DNA from: Alphaproteobacteria bacterium
GTDB taxonomy: Bacteria > Pseudomonadota > Alphaproteobacteria > Micropepsales > Micropepsaceae
Length of the DNA stretch: 64,000 nucleotides
Assembly (NCBI GenBank): GCA_017308475.1
Contig: JAFKEU010000006.1
Coordinates: 248,001-312,000, forward strand
Direction of reading: 5' to 3'
A program made the position numbers and the translations under genes. Below are positions 42,116 to 50,411 of this stretch, piece after piece. The stretch's first letter is position 1. The number at the start of each line of letters is the position of its first letter. The notes below the pieces were generated by a model. That model saw only the letters and a list, made by a program, of their open reading frames with translations. It searched no databases and was not told the origin of the DNA.

Positions 42116-43762
42116 TCAGGCCGCCAGCGGCAGGTCGATCCAAAAGCGGGTCTGGCGGCCGGGCTCGCTCTCGAAATCGATGCGCCCGCCTTGCGCCTCC
42201 ACCAGCATCTTGGCGATGGAAAGCCCCAGGCCCGCGCCCGGCACGTTGCGCCCCACCTGGGCCGATCGGCGGAAGGGCTCGAACACCGCACCCCGCTCGG
42301 ACGGGGGAATGCCCGGCCCGGCATTGACCACCTCGATGCGGCCGAACCCGTCTTCCAGCGCGCGCGCCCGCAGCCGGATGGGCGAGGCATTGTCGCCATA
42401 CTTGAAGGCATTAGCGATCAGGTTGTTCAGGATCTGCGCCAGCCGCACCGGATCGGCATTCACCGCCAGCCGGTCGGGCACGCTTTCGATCAGGACCGGC
42501 TTACCGCCCAGACTTTCGTCCAGGCGCATGGCCTCGACACAGGTGCGCAGCAGGCTGTCCACCGCCACCGGCTCGGGCAGGATCGACAGCGCCCCTGCCT
42601 CGGCCCGCGACAGGTCCAGAAGGTCGTCATGCAGCCGCTGCAGCAGTTCGCCGTTATGGGCGATGATGGCGGCGAATTCCGGCGCCCGCGCGGCCGGCAG
42701 CAACCCCTGTTCCAGCATGCCGGAAAAGCCGATGATCGCCGACAGCGGGTTTCGCACCTCATGGCTGACATGGGCCAGAAGCTGGCTCTTGAAGCGCGAG
42801 GCGCGCACCGCCCTTCGCCGGTGCCGCTCGATCACCGCCACATGCAGGTCGCGTTCGTTCAGCAACAGGGCGCTCCTCACGCACAGCACGCTGCACACCG
42901 CCAGGAAAAGCTGCAGGAACTGCACCTTGGTCACTGCGTCATGGACCAGCTGCGGCATCGGCCCGCTCAGCGCGGCGGCGGCGATCACCACGATCCCCGC
43001 GCCCGCGCCCACGAGCCGGAACCAGCGGGTCACGAACAGCGCGGCCGCCAGGACCAGGAATTTGAGCGAATAGTCGTCGAAGCGGAACACCGCCGCCGAA
43101 CATCCGGCCAGCAGGACCGCGCTGGCCAGCGCCAGCGGCCAGCGCCGGCCAAGCTGCTGCTTGGCGAACTGGCGCCACGAAATCCGCATGCCGATGGGAA
43201 AGATCATCAGAAAGCCCAGCGCGTCAGCAATGAACCAGTGCAGTCCCGCTATGAAGGCGCCTGGCTGGCCGGCAAGCCATGTCGCCGCCATCGCCGCCGT
43301 GCCGCCGAACAGCGGCGGCAGCAGCGCGGCCTTTATCGTCAGGCGCGCATCGGCAAGCGCGCTGGGCGGCAATAGCGAGCGCCATCCCTTCTGGGCGATC
43401 GTCACCGCCAGCGCCAGTTCGGCGATGTTGATCAGGCTGAAGGCAATGGTGATGGTGCCGCTGTCGCTGTTCAGCGCATTGTTGAGCAGGTCGGCGACAA
43501 GCACCGCGCCCAGCATCACCGACCGCCGGCTCCAGTCGCGGGCATGGCGCACGATCACACAGGTGGCGAAGGCGGTGGCGGGCCAGATCACCGCCGCCGA
43601 GTTCGCCTTGGGCATCAGCAGAATCGCGCCATAGCCCAGCACGAAAAAGCCCACCCCCGCGGCCAGCGTGGCAAGCAGAAACCTGCGCGTCAGGAATGGC
43701 TGAAACGGCTGCACCGGTCCCCCAGGTCGCCGCGGCTCTCCTCGACGCGGCGGCGGGATCAT
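42116..43762 (-). CDS. membrane sensor histidine kinase with MASE1-type sensor
   Basis: A 548-residue kinase. Residues 25-305 form eight or so membrane helices of the MASE1 type (AAVIWPATAFATCVIVRHARDW, LHWFIADALGFLMIFPIG). The HisKA domain has the phosphorylated His334 in HVSHEVRNPLSAIIGFSGML. The ATPase domain has N-box ILNNLIANAFKYG, G1 VNAGPGIPPSE and G2 VPGAGLGLSIAKML. No PAS domain and no response regulator gene are adjacent, so it is an orphan kinase. Ligand unknown. The ATG is at 43762. Confidence 0.9.
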   Translation of the reverse strand: MIPPPRRGEPRRPGGPVQPFQPFLTRRFLLATLAAGVGFFVLGYGAILLMPKANSAAVIWPATAFATCVIVRHARDWSRRSVMLGAVLVADLLNNALNSDSGTITIAFSLINIAELALAVTIAQKGWRSLLPPSALADARLTIKAALLPPLFGGTAAMAATWLAGQPGAFIAGLHWFIADALGFLMIFPIGMRISWRQFAKQQLGRRWPLALASAVLLAGCSAAVFRFDDYSLKFLVLAAALFVTRWFRLVGAGAGIVVIAAAALSGPMPQLVHDAVTKVQFLQLFLAVCSVLCVRSALLLNERDLHVAVIERHRRRAVRASRFKSQLLAHVSHEVRNPLSAIIGFSGMLEQGLLPAARAPEFAAIIAHNGELLQRLHDDLLDLSRAEAGALSILPEPVAVDSLLRTCVEAMRLDESLGGKPVLIESVPDRLAVNADPVRLAQILNNLIANAFKYGDNASPIRLRARALEDGFGRIEVVNAGPGIPPSERGAVFEPFRRSAQVGRNVPGAGLGLSIAKMLVEAQGGRIDFESEPGRQTRFWIDLPLAA

Positions 43763-43824
43763 GCCGATTCAGGGGGAAATGTCAGCGAAATTCGATGCCG
43801 CAGTCCGCCCTTCCGGCGTGACGA

Positions 43825-44493
43825 TCAGAGCAGTTCCAAGTCCTTCAGTGCGCCCGGCAGGCTGGCAAAATCGTCCAGAACCAGGTCTGCGCCCAGGCTG
43901 GCGGCGGGTACCGGCGTATAGCCGTGGGAGAACAGGATACAGCGCACCTGGGCGGCGCGCGCGGTGTTGAGGTCGGTGACCGAGTCCCCGATCATCGCCG
44001 CCGGCCCGCCGCCCATGTCGCCTACCACGTCATGGAAGATGCGCGGATCGGGCTTGGTATAGGGCTTGCGGCCAGCGCCATAGACCTCCTCGAACATGTC
44101 CGCGATCCCCAGCCGCGGCAGCAGCAGGTCGGTCAGTTCCTGCGGCTTGTTGGTCAACACGCCCAGCCGCGCGCCCCGGCGTTTCAGGCTGTCCAGCGTC
44201 TCGCCCACGCCGGCAAACAGCCGGGTGCCCTCGGCGATATGCTCCCGGTAATGGGCCAGGAATATCTCGATCAGGGGCGGTATTTCTGGATCGGTCACCG
44301 GCTGGCCGGCCGCCTCCATCGCCTGGCTGATCAGCGCCTTGGCGCCAAAGCCCACCATGTGGCGCAAATGGTCCAGGTCGGTACGGGCCAGCCCCCGCGC
44401 CGCCAGGACGGCGTTGGTGGCCCCCAGAAGGTCGGGCGCGGTGTCGGCCAGGGTGCCGTCCAGGTCGAAGATCAGGGCAGGGGAGATGATCAA
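43825..44493 (-). CDS. gph: phosphoglycolate phosphatase-like HAD hydrolase
   Basis: A 222-residue HAD hydrolase. Motif I is LIFDLDGTLADTAPDL, motif II LGVLTNKPQELT, motif III lysine in RKPYTKPDPRIF, and motif IV IGDSVTDLNTARAA. The cap domain and length match phosphoglycolate phosphatase. The enzyme removes 2-phosphoglycolate formed during DNA repair or oxygenase side reactions. The only start available is a TTG at 44493, since an in-frame stop lies four codons upstream. Divergent from glmU. Confidence 0.87.
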   Translation of the reverse strand: MIISPALIFDLDGTLADTAPDLLGATNAVLAARGLARTDLDHLRHMVGFGAKALISQAMEAAGQPVTDPEIPPLIEIFLAHYREHIAEGTRLFAGVGETLDSLKRRGARLGVLTNKPQELTDLLLPRLGIADMFEEVYGAGRKPYTKPDPRIFHDVVGDMGGGPAAMIGDSVTDLNTARAAQVRCILFSHGYTPVPAASLGADLVLDDFASLPGALKDLELL

Positions 44494-44590
44494 TGGGACT
44501 TTCCGTCAAGGGTTTTCGTTCAGAATCGGGGCAATATAGCGTCGGAATTTGTCATTTCACCTTTTTGCGCCAACCCCGTACCGGAACACC

Positions 44591-45931
44591 ATGTCCGCCA
44601 TCACACGCAAGGCAGCAATCATCCTGGCCGCGGGCCAGGGCACCCGCATGAAGTCGGCCCTGCCCAAGGTGCTGCACAAGGTCGCGCACCTGCCCATGCT
44701 GGGCCATGTGATTGCGGCGGTGCGAGGCGCCGGCGTCAGCCGCATCGTGGTGGTGGTGGCGCCGGGCGCCGATGCCGTTCGGGACTATGCCGAAGCCCAG
44801 GGCTGCGCCGTCGCCGTCCAGGACCGGCAACTGGGCACCGGCCATGCCGCCCGCGCCGCCCAGCAGGCGCTGCCCGATTTCGACGGCGATGTGGTGGTGG
44901 CCTTCGGCGACAATCCCCTGACCACGCCCGGCACTTTTGCCCGCGCCTTTGACGGGGCGGCGAAGACCGGCATGGCCCTGGTCGCCTTCCGCACCGGCGG
45001 CGGCGCCTATGGCCGGGTGATCCAGGCCGCCGACGGCAGCTTCGAGCGCATCGTGGAATACAAGGACGCCACGCCAGCGGAGCGCAGCATCGATCTGTGC
45101 AACGCCGGCATCCTGGCGGCGGATGCGCGAAGGCTCTTTGGCTGGACCGCGCGCCTGACCAACGCCAACGCCCAGCAGGAATATTACCTGACCGACGTGC
45201 CGGCGCTGGCAAGAGCCGACGGCATCAGTCCCGCCGTGATCGTGGCGCCCGAGGAAGAAGCCCTGGGCGTCAACAGCCGGGGCGAGCTTGCCGCCGCCGA
45301 ACGGATCATGCAGGACCGCCTGCGTGCCCGCTTCATGGCCGAAGGCGTGGGCCTTGTCGCGCCCGAGACCGTATTCCTGTCGCACGACACGGTGATCGAG
45401 CCGGACGTGGAGATCGAGCCCTTCGTGGTGATCGCGCCCGGTGTCACCATCGGAAGCGGCGCGCGCATCCGCAGCCATTCGCATCTGGAAGGCGCTGAAA
45501 TCGCCGCCGGTGCCATCATCGGCCCCTTCGCCCGCCTTCGCCCCGGCGCCTGGATCGGCGAGAACGCCCATATCGGCAATTTCGTCGAAGTGAAGAATGC
45601 CACCATCGCCGCCGGTGCCAAGGCCAACCATCTCACCTATCTTGGGGATGCCGATGTGGGACCAAAGGCTAATATCGGCGCGGGGACCATCACCTGCAAC
45701 TATGACGGTTTCACCAAGGCCAGGACCGAGATCGGCGCGGGCGCTTTCATCGGTTCGGACACCGCGCTGGTGGCGCCGGTGAAGGTGGGCGCGGGCGCCA
45801 TTACCGCCGCCGGTTCGGTGATCACCCGCGACGTGCCCGCCGATGCGCTGGCCATCGCGCGCGGTACCCAGAGCGAAAAGCCCGGCTGGGCGAAAGCTTT
45901 CCGCGAGCGCAAGCAGCAGGAGAAGAAATAG
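44591..45931 (+). CDS. glmU: bifunctional UDP-GlcNAc pyrophosphorylase / glucosamine-1-P acetyltransferase
   Basis: A 446-residue two-domain enzyme for UDP-GlcNAc, the precursor of peptidoglycan and lipid A. The N-terminal uridylyltransferase domain has AAIILAAGQGTRMKSALPKVLH, QDRQLGTGHAA and FGDNPL. The C-terminal left-handed beta-helix (about 245-430) contains hexapeptide repeats, FVEVKNATIAAGAKANHLTYLGDADVG in outline, and TITCNYDGFTK. The ATG at 44591 begins directly at the domain. The glmS start codon follows its stop immediately, so they form an operon. Confidence 0.96.
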   Translation: MSAITRKAAIILAAGQGTRMKSALPKVLHKVAHLPMLGHVIAAVRGAGVSRIVVVVAPGADAVRDYAEAQGCAVAVQDRQLGTGHAARAAQQALPDFDGDVVVAFGDNPLTTPGTFARAFDGAAKTGMALVAFRTGGGAYGRVIQAADGSFERIVEYKDATPAERSIDLCNAGILAADARRLFGWTARLTNANAQQEYYLTDVPALARADGISPAVIVAPEEEALGVNSRGELAAAERIMQDRLRARFMAEGVGLVAPETVFLSHDTVIEPDVEIEPFVVIAPGVTIGSGARIRSHSHLEGAEIAAGAIIGPFARLRPGAWIGENAHIGNFVEVKNATIAAGAKANHLTYLGDADVGPKANIGAGTITCNYDGFTKARTEIGAGAFIGSDTALVAPVKVGAGAITAAGSVITRDVPADALAIARGTQSEKPGWAKAFRERKQQEKK

Positions 45932-47758
45932 ATGTGCGGTATTGTCGGCATTGCCGGAACCCGGGACGTCGCCCCCGTCATTCTGGAAGCGCTGAAGCGC
46001 CTGGAATATCGCGGCTATGACAGCGCGGGCATTGCCACGCTGGATGAAGGCCAGATCGCCCGCCGCCGCTCGCCCGGCAAGCTGAACAAGCTTGGCGCGG
46101 TGCTGGAGGTAAAGCCCCTGCACGGCTTCACCGGCATCGGCCACACCCGCTGGGCGACCCATGGCAAGCCCAACGAGATCAACGCCCATCCGCACGCCAC
46201 GCCCCGCGTCGCCATCGTGCACAACGGCATTATCGAGAATTTCCGCGAGCTGAAGACCGAACTGGCCGCCAGGGGCCATGTCTTCGAGTCGGAGACCGAC
46301 AGCGAGGTGGCCGCCCACCTGGTCACCGACCTGCTTTCCCAGGGGCTGGATGCGGAAGCGGCGGCGAAGGCGGCGGTGGCGCGCCTGACCGGCGCCTATT
46401 CGATTGCCATGATCTTCGCCGGCCAGGACGGGCTTCTGATCGGCGCGCGCAAGGGTGCGCCGCTGGCCGTCGGCTATGCCGAGCATGAAGCCTATCTCGG
46501 GTCCGATGCCTTCGCGCTTGCGCCCTTCACCAACCGCGTCGCCTATCTGGAAGACGGCGATGTGGTGGTGATCCGCGGCCCCGAAGTGCGCATCTTCGAC
46601 GCCGAAGGCCGCCCGGCCAACCGCGAGATCAAGATCACCTCGGCCAGCGCCGCGCTGGTCGACAAGGCCGGCCACAGCCATTTCATGGCCAAGGAAATCC
46701 ACGAACAGCCCGAAGTGGTGGGCCACACCCTGGCGCACTATCTCGATCCCGCCGGTCCCACGGTGCGCCATCTGGGCAAGGGCCTGCGCGAGGCGCTGGC
46801 CGGTGCCTCGCGCCTGACCATCAGCGCCTGCGGCACCGCCTATTACGCCGGCATGGTCGGCAAATACTGGTTCGAAAAGCTGGGCCGCCTGCCGGTGGAA
46901 AGCGATGTGGCCTCCGAACTGCGCTACAGAAATCCCGTCTATCCGAAAAACGGCGCCGCCCTGTTCGTGTCGCAATCGGGCGAAACCGCCGACACGCTGG
47001 CGGCGCTGCGCGACGCCAAGGCGCAGGGCCAGACCACGATCGCGGTGGTGAACGTGGCCGAAAGCTCCATCGCGCGCGAGGCCGACATCGTGCTGCCCAC
47101 CTTTGCGGGCCCCGAGATCGGTGTGGCCTCCACCAAGGCCTTCACCTGCCAGCTGGCGGCGCTGGCCAGCTTCGCCATCGCGGCCGGCCTGGCGCGCGGC
47201 GTCCTCAGCGAGGAGGACGAGCGCAAGCTCTGCACGTCGCTGCTGGAGGCGCCGCGCCATATCGCCGAGATGCTGAAGCAGGAAGCCCACGCCAGGGCGC
47301 TGGGCGAGGAAATCGCCAAGGCCCGCGACGTGCTTTACATGGGCCGCGGCGCTTCTTTCCCGCTGGCGATGGAAGGCGCACTGAAGCTGAAGGAGATCAG
47401 CTATATCCACGCCGAAGGCTATGCCGCCGGTGAGATGAAGCACGGCCCCATCGCGCTGATCGACGAGGCGGTACCGATCATCGTCATCGCGCCCCATGAC
47501 GTGCATTTCGAGAAGACCATCTCCAACATGCAGGAAGTGATGGCGCGCGGCGGCAAGGTGCTCTTGATCTCCGACAGTGACGGCATCGCCAAGGCAGGCG
47601 ATGTCTGGGCATCGCTGGAAGTGCCCAAGACCAACGCCTTCATCACCCCGATCCTCTACGCCATCCCCGTGCAGCTCCTGGCCTATTACGCCGCACTAGC
47701 CAAGGGTACCGATGTCGACCAGCCGCGAAACCTCGCCAAGAGCGTGACGGTGGAATAG
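45932..47758 (+). CDS. glmS: glutamine-fructose-6-phosphate aminotransferase (isomerising)
   Basis: A 608-residue enzyme that makes glucosamine-6-phosphate from fructose-6-phosphate and glutamine. Cys2 (MCGIVGIAG) is the glutaminase nucleophile after methionine removal, GHTRWATHGKPNEINAHPH is the amidotransferase signature, and two SIS domains (SACGTAYYAGM and GRGASFPLAMEGALKLKE) form the isomerase. The closing PRNLAKSVTVE is the usual C-terminus. Its start codon directly abuts the glmU stop. No glmS ribozyme is expected or seen in this lineage. Confidence 0.97.
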   Translation: MCGIVGIAGTRDVAPVILEALKRLEYRGYDSAGIATLDEGQIARRRSPGKLNKLGAVLEVKPLHGFTGIGHTRWATHGKPNEINAHPHATPRVAIVHNGIIENFRELKTELAARGHVFESETDSEVAAHLVTDLLSQGLDAEAAAKAAVARLTGAYSIAMIFAGQDGLLIGARKGAPLAVGYAEHEAYLGSDAFALAPFTNRVAYLEDGDVVVIRGPEVRIFDAEGRPANREIKITSASAALVDKAGHSHFMAKEIHEQPEVVGHTLAHYLDPAGPTVRHLGKGLREALAGASRLTISACGTAYYAGMVGKYWFEKLGRLPVESDVASELRYRNPVYPKNGAALFVSQSGETADTLAALRDAKAQGQTTIAVVNVAESSIAREADIVLPTFAGPEIGVASTKAFTCQLAALASFAIAAGLARGVLSEEDERKLCTSLLEAPRHIAEMLKQEAHARALGEEIAKARDVLYMGRGASFPLAMEGALKLKEISYIHAEGYAAGEMKHGPIALIDEAVPIIVIAPHDVHFEKTISNMQEVMARGGKVLLISDSDGIAKAGDVWASLEVPKTNAFITPILYAIPVQLLAYYAALAKGTDVDQPRNLAKSVTVE

Positions 47759-47913
47759 CCGCGGTCCTTTTGCGTCCTGAGTGCGTCGCGCGTGCTCACG
47801 TGCTATAAGGAATTTCCGGGCTAATTTTTGCTATCGCTGGATATGCTGGTGGGATATTGGCTCCGAAAAGTGACGGTAGGGATCAAACCAACCCCTCATG
47901 ACGGAATTCTTTC

Positions 47914-47979
47914 ACCCTCCCCTTGAGGGAGGGTCGAATTGCGGAGCAATTCGGGGAGGGGTGCGCGCGATAGCGCGCA
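47914..47979. repeat. left triple-hairpin repeat of the DUF559 unit
   Basis: Three hairpins follow one another: accctccc/gggagggt (47914-47934), cgaattgc/gcaattcg (47935-47953, three-base loop) and tgcgcgc/gcgcgca (47962-47979). The DUF559 start codon is at 47987, eight bases after the last stem. Confidence 0.75.
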
Positions 47980-47986
47980 AGGTCGA

Positions 47987-48496
47987 ATGCCTGTAGTCCG
48001 AAAGGCGACCCGCGTCCGCCGCCAAAAATTCAAGCGTACTTTCGCCAAGACCCTGCGCGCCAACGCGACCGATGCCGAGCGTCTGCTCTGGTCGCTGCTG
48101 CGCGATCGCCGCCTGCCAGTCCGGTTCCGCCGCCAGCAGCCCATCGGACCGCATATCGCCGATTTCTTCTGCGCCGCCGCCCGCCTCGTCATCGAACTCG
48201 ATGGCGACCATCACGGCACTGATGCCGCCACGGCCCGCGATGAAACCCGGGCTCGCTTTCTGACCACCCGCGGCTATCGTGTTCTTCGTTTCCCCAATCA
48301 CGAAGTTTTCCGCTATCCGCATTTGGTCCTTGAAACCATCCTGCGCGCGGTTCATGAATCCGGCGCGCATCCCGCGCCGAACCCCTCCCCGAAAATCCCT
48401 GACGGGATTTTCGACCCCACAGCCCGCTCCGCGAGGCGTCCATACGCTGCCGCTATGGATCCCCTCAAGGGGAGGGTAACCGCCAAGCGCCCATGA
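47987..48496 (+). CDS. DUF559 endonuclease-fold protein
   Basis: A 169-residue protein. Residues 10-125 form a DUF559 domain related to the very-short-patch-repair/restriction endonuclease fold: RTFAKTLRANATDAERLLWSLLR, FRRQQPIGPHIADFFCAAARLVIELDGDHH with the catalytic-type D...ExD pattern, and RDETRARFLTTRGYRVLRFPN. The last 40 residues (from about APNPSPKIPDG) are translation of the right repeat rather than fold. The stop overlaps the rpiA start by four bases. The start ATG at 47987 follows the left repeat. No partner methylase or toxin-antitoxin gene is nearby. Its function is unknown in general. Confidence 0.8.
   Translation: MPVVRKATRVRRQKFKRTFAKTLRANATDAERLLWSLLRDRRLPVRFRRQQPIGPHIADFFCAAARLVIELDGDHHGTDAATARDETRARFLTTRGYRVLRFPNHEVFRYPHLVLETILRAVHESGAHPAPNPSPKIPDGIFDPTARSARRPYAAAMDPLKGRVTAKRP
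48381..48477. repeat. right multi-hairpin repeat of the DUF559 unit
   Basis: It contains cgaaaatccc/gggattttcg (48390-48413, four-base loop), tccata/tatgga (48439-48459) and cccc/gggg (48461-48472). The outer ends acccctcccc and ggggagggt can also pair. The repeat is read through by the 3' end of the DUF559 frame. Confidence 0.72.
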
Positions 48497-49209
48497 CCGA
48501 CCAGACCGCCCTCAAGAAAGCCGCCGCCGCCAAGGCGCTTGAATATGTCACCGACGGCATGAAGCTGGGGCTTGGCTCGGGCTCCACCGCCGAGACCTTC
48601 GTCGAAATGCTCGCTCCCCGGGTGAAGGGCGGGCTGAAGCTGACCTGCGTTCCCACCTCGGAAAAGACCGCCGCCCTGGCCCGCAGGCTTGGCATCACCC
48701 TCGCCCCGCTGGACGACCTGGCGCCGCTGGACCTGACCGTCGACGGCGCCGACGAAGCCGACCGCGGCCTCAACCTGATCAAGGGCGGCGGCGGCATGCT
48801 GCTCAGGGAAAAGATCGTTGCCGCCGCCTCGCGCCGCATGGTCGTGATCGCCGATGAATCCAAGCTGGTGCCGCGCCTGGGCAAGTACCCGCTGCCGGTC
48901 GAAGTGGTCGCTTTCGGCCACAAATCCACCGCCCAGCGGCTGGCCACGGCGCTGGACGGGCTGGGCTACAGCCGCGCGCCCATCATCCTGCGCCTGCGCG
49001 GCGGCGAAGTGTTCAAGACCGACAGCGGCAATGTGATCTATGATTGCGCGCTCGGGTCCATCGCCAACGCGCCAAAACTGGCCGCTGCCATCAGCGCCGT
49101 GCCCGGCGTGGTGGAGCACGGGCTTTTTATCGGCATCGCCACCACGCTCGTGATCGCCGGCCCCGGCGAGGTCGAGGTCATCGACCGCCAGACTACTGAA
49201 CCGGCGTGA
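48493..49209 (+). CDS. rpiA: ribose-5-phosphate isomerase A
   Basis: A 238-residue enzyme that interconverts ribose-5-phosphate and ribulose-5-phosphate in the pentose phosphate pathway. GLGSGSTAETFVEML, the catalytic-region DLTVDGADEADRGLNLIKGGGGMLLREKIVA in outline and FKTDSGNVIYDCAL are diagnostic of RpiA. The ATG at 48493 overlaps the DUF559 stop (ATGA), so its translation may depend on that frame. The 3' end overlaps the convergent lipoprotein gene by 17 bp. Confidence 0.95.
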   Translation: MTDQTALKKAAAAKALEYVTDGMKLGLGSGSTAETFVEMLAPRVKGGLKLTCVPTSEKTAALARRLGITLAPLDDLAPLDLTVDGADEADRGLNLIKGGGGMLLREKIVAAASRRMVVIADESKLVPRLGKYPLPVEVVAFGHKSTAQRLATALDGLGYSRAPIILRLRGGEVFKTDSGNVIYDCALGSIANAPKLAAAISAVPGVVEHGLFIGIATTLVIAGPGEVEVIDRQTTEPA

Positions 49210-50356
49210 TCGGCAGGATGTCGCGCAAAAGCGTGGTGGTGAAATCGGGCCGCCGGCTCCTGGCCACGCGGAGGCTGTAGCGCCCGCCGCCCGCCGCACA
49301 CAGGCTGTCCTGCCAATCCCGGCAATCCAGTGTGTGCGGCCCGTCCGGCGCCGCGCGCTCCGCCATGCTCGCGCCCGACAGCAGCCACATGATGTCCTTG
49401 GCCATCTCATACGAAAAAATGAAATAGGCATGGCCGGCTTCGTCGGCCGGCGCGTCGGTGGCATCGACCACGTCCACCTGCGGGCCCGCATAGCGCATGT
49501 CATATCCGGGCACCAGGCCCGCGCGCGGAATGCCGCCATGCACATTCTCCGACAGGATCAGCGCCAGGTCGTTGCGGGATGCATAGATGGTGAAGCGCCG
49601 GGTGCAGGGTTTGGCCCGGTCCAGCAGCTTGCCGAAATCGTCATTGTCCTTTTCCACGCTGATGTCGGCGGCGGTCAGGATGAACTCGCCAACAGACACC
49701 TCGCGGTCCCGGCACAGCGAATCCGTCGCGATCAGGGCGATGCGCGCGCCCAGGCTGTGGGACAGGATTTCCGCTTCCATCCCTTGCGCCTTCAGGTTCC
49801 GCAGCAGCGCCGCCAGCAGCGGAACCGCATAGCCGCTGCGCGCGACATCGGCGACATAGCGGTTGAATTTCGCCTCGCTCGACCAGTTCAGCAGCAGCGT
49901 GGCGCAGTGCCATTGCGTGTCGCGCGCATTCTGCGCCCCATGCAGCAGGGCCGAGCGGAAGCTGACGTTATAGCCATGCACGATCAGCAGCACCCGGTTG
50001 CAATGGCGGGCCCTGGCCGCCGCCGCAACCTCGCCCGCGAATGCCTTCATCGCCGCCTCGCCGTCGCAGGCGATGGGCACCAGCGTCGGATCGGGCGTGG
50101 GCGGGCTCAGCGCATCGGTGACCGCCACGTTGGCCGACCCGCAGCGCGGTACCCCGCCCCAGTGCAGGGAAAAGCCGCCCGCGCCGTCCGGTTCGCGGTC
50201 GGTGGCATAGAACACCGGCACCGGCGCCGGCTTGTGGCCCGAAGGCCCCCACACCGAGCGGATCTCGTTTACGCGCAGGGAATCGGAATAGGTGCAGCCC
50301 GCCAGCAGCAGTGCTGCCAGAAGACATATGCATGCCTGTCCGATCCGCTTCGACAT
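49193..50356 (-). CDS. alpha/beta-hydrolase lipoprotein (DUF900)
   Basis: A 387-residue lipoprotein: the signal peptide ends in LLLAGC (lipobox, about Cys21). The DUF900 hydrolase region has PVFYATDREPDGAG, VLLIVHGYNVSFRSALLHGAQ (oxyanion segment), and nucleophile ILSHSLGARIAL. An aspartate in TIYASRNDLAL is the likely acid, and a histidine near EAGHAYFIFSYE the base. It probably acts as an esterase at the envelope. Its 3' end overlaps rpiA by 17 bp in convergent orientation. Substrate unknown. Confidence 0.85.
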   Translation of the reverse strand: MSKRIGQACICLLAALLLAGCTYSDSLRVNEIRSVWGPSGHKPAPVPVFYATDREPDGAGGFSLHWGGVPRCGSANVAVTDALSPPTPDPTLVPIACDGEAAMKAFAGEVAAAARARHCNRVLLIVHGYNVSFRSALLHGAQNARDTQWHCATLLLNWSSEAKFNRYVADVARSGYAVPLLAALLRNLKAQGMEAEILSHSLGARIALIATDSLCRDREVSVGEFILTAADISVEKDNDDFGKLLDRAKPCTRRFTIYASRNDLALILSENVHGGIPRAGLVPGYDMRYAGPQVDVVDATDAPADEAGHAYFIFSYEMAKDIMWLLSGASMAERAAPDGPHTLDCRDWQDSLCAAGGGRYSLRVARSRRPDFTTTLLRDILPITPVQ

Positions 50357-50411
50357 TGTGACGCGCTCCAGCCTCGGCTAAGCGTATAGCGCAAGCCCGG
50401 GGCCCGCCCAA

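Larger units (their letters stand above)
47914..48477. mobile_element. 564-bp unit bounded by 16-bp inverted repeats, carrying a DUF559 gene
   Basis: The unit begins with accctccccttgaggg (47914-47929) and ends with its exact reverse complement (48462-48477). A second, inner inverted repeat, ttcggggaggggt (47950-47962) and acccctccccgaa (48381-48393), is also perfect. Between them lies a DUF559 nuclease-like gene. No obvious target-site duplication was found next to the outer repeats. It sits between glmS and rpiA. Whether it moves, or is a pair of REP-type repeats around a passenger gene, cannot be settled from one copy. Confidence 0.55.

Noticed and set aside
44552..47506. A 984-codon open frame antisense to glmU and glmS
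   Set aside because: Same explanation: a shadow of two well-conserved genes on the other strand.
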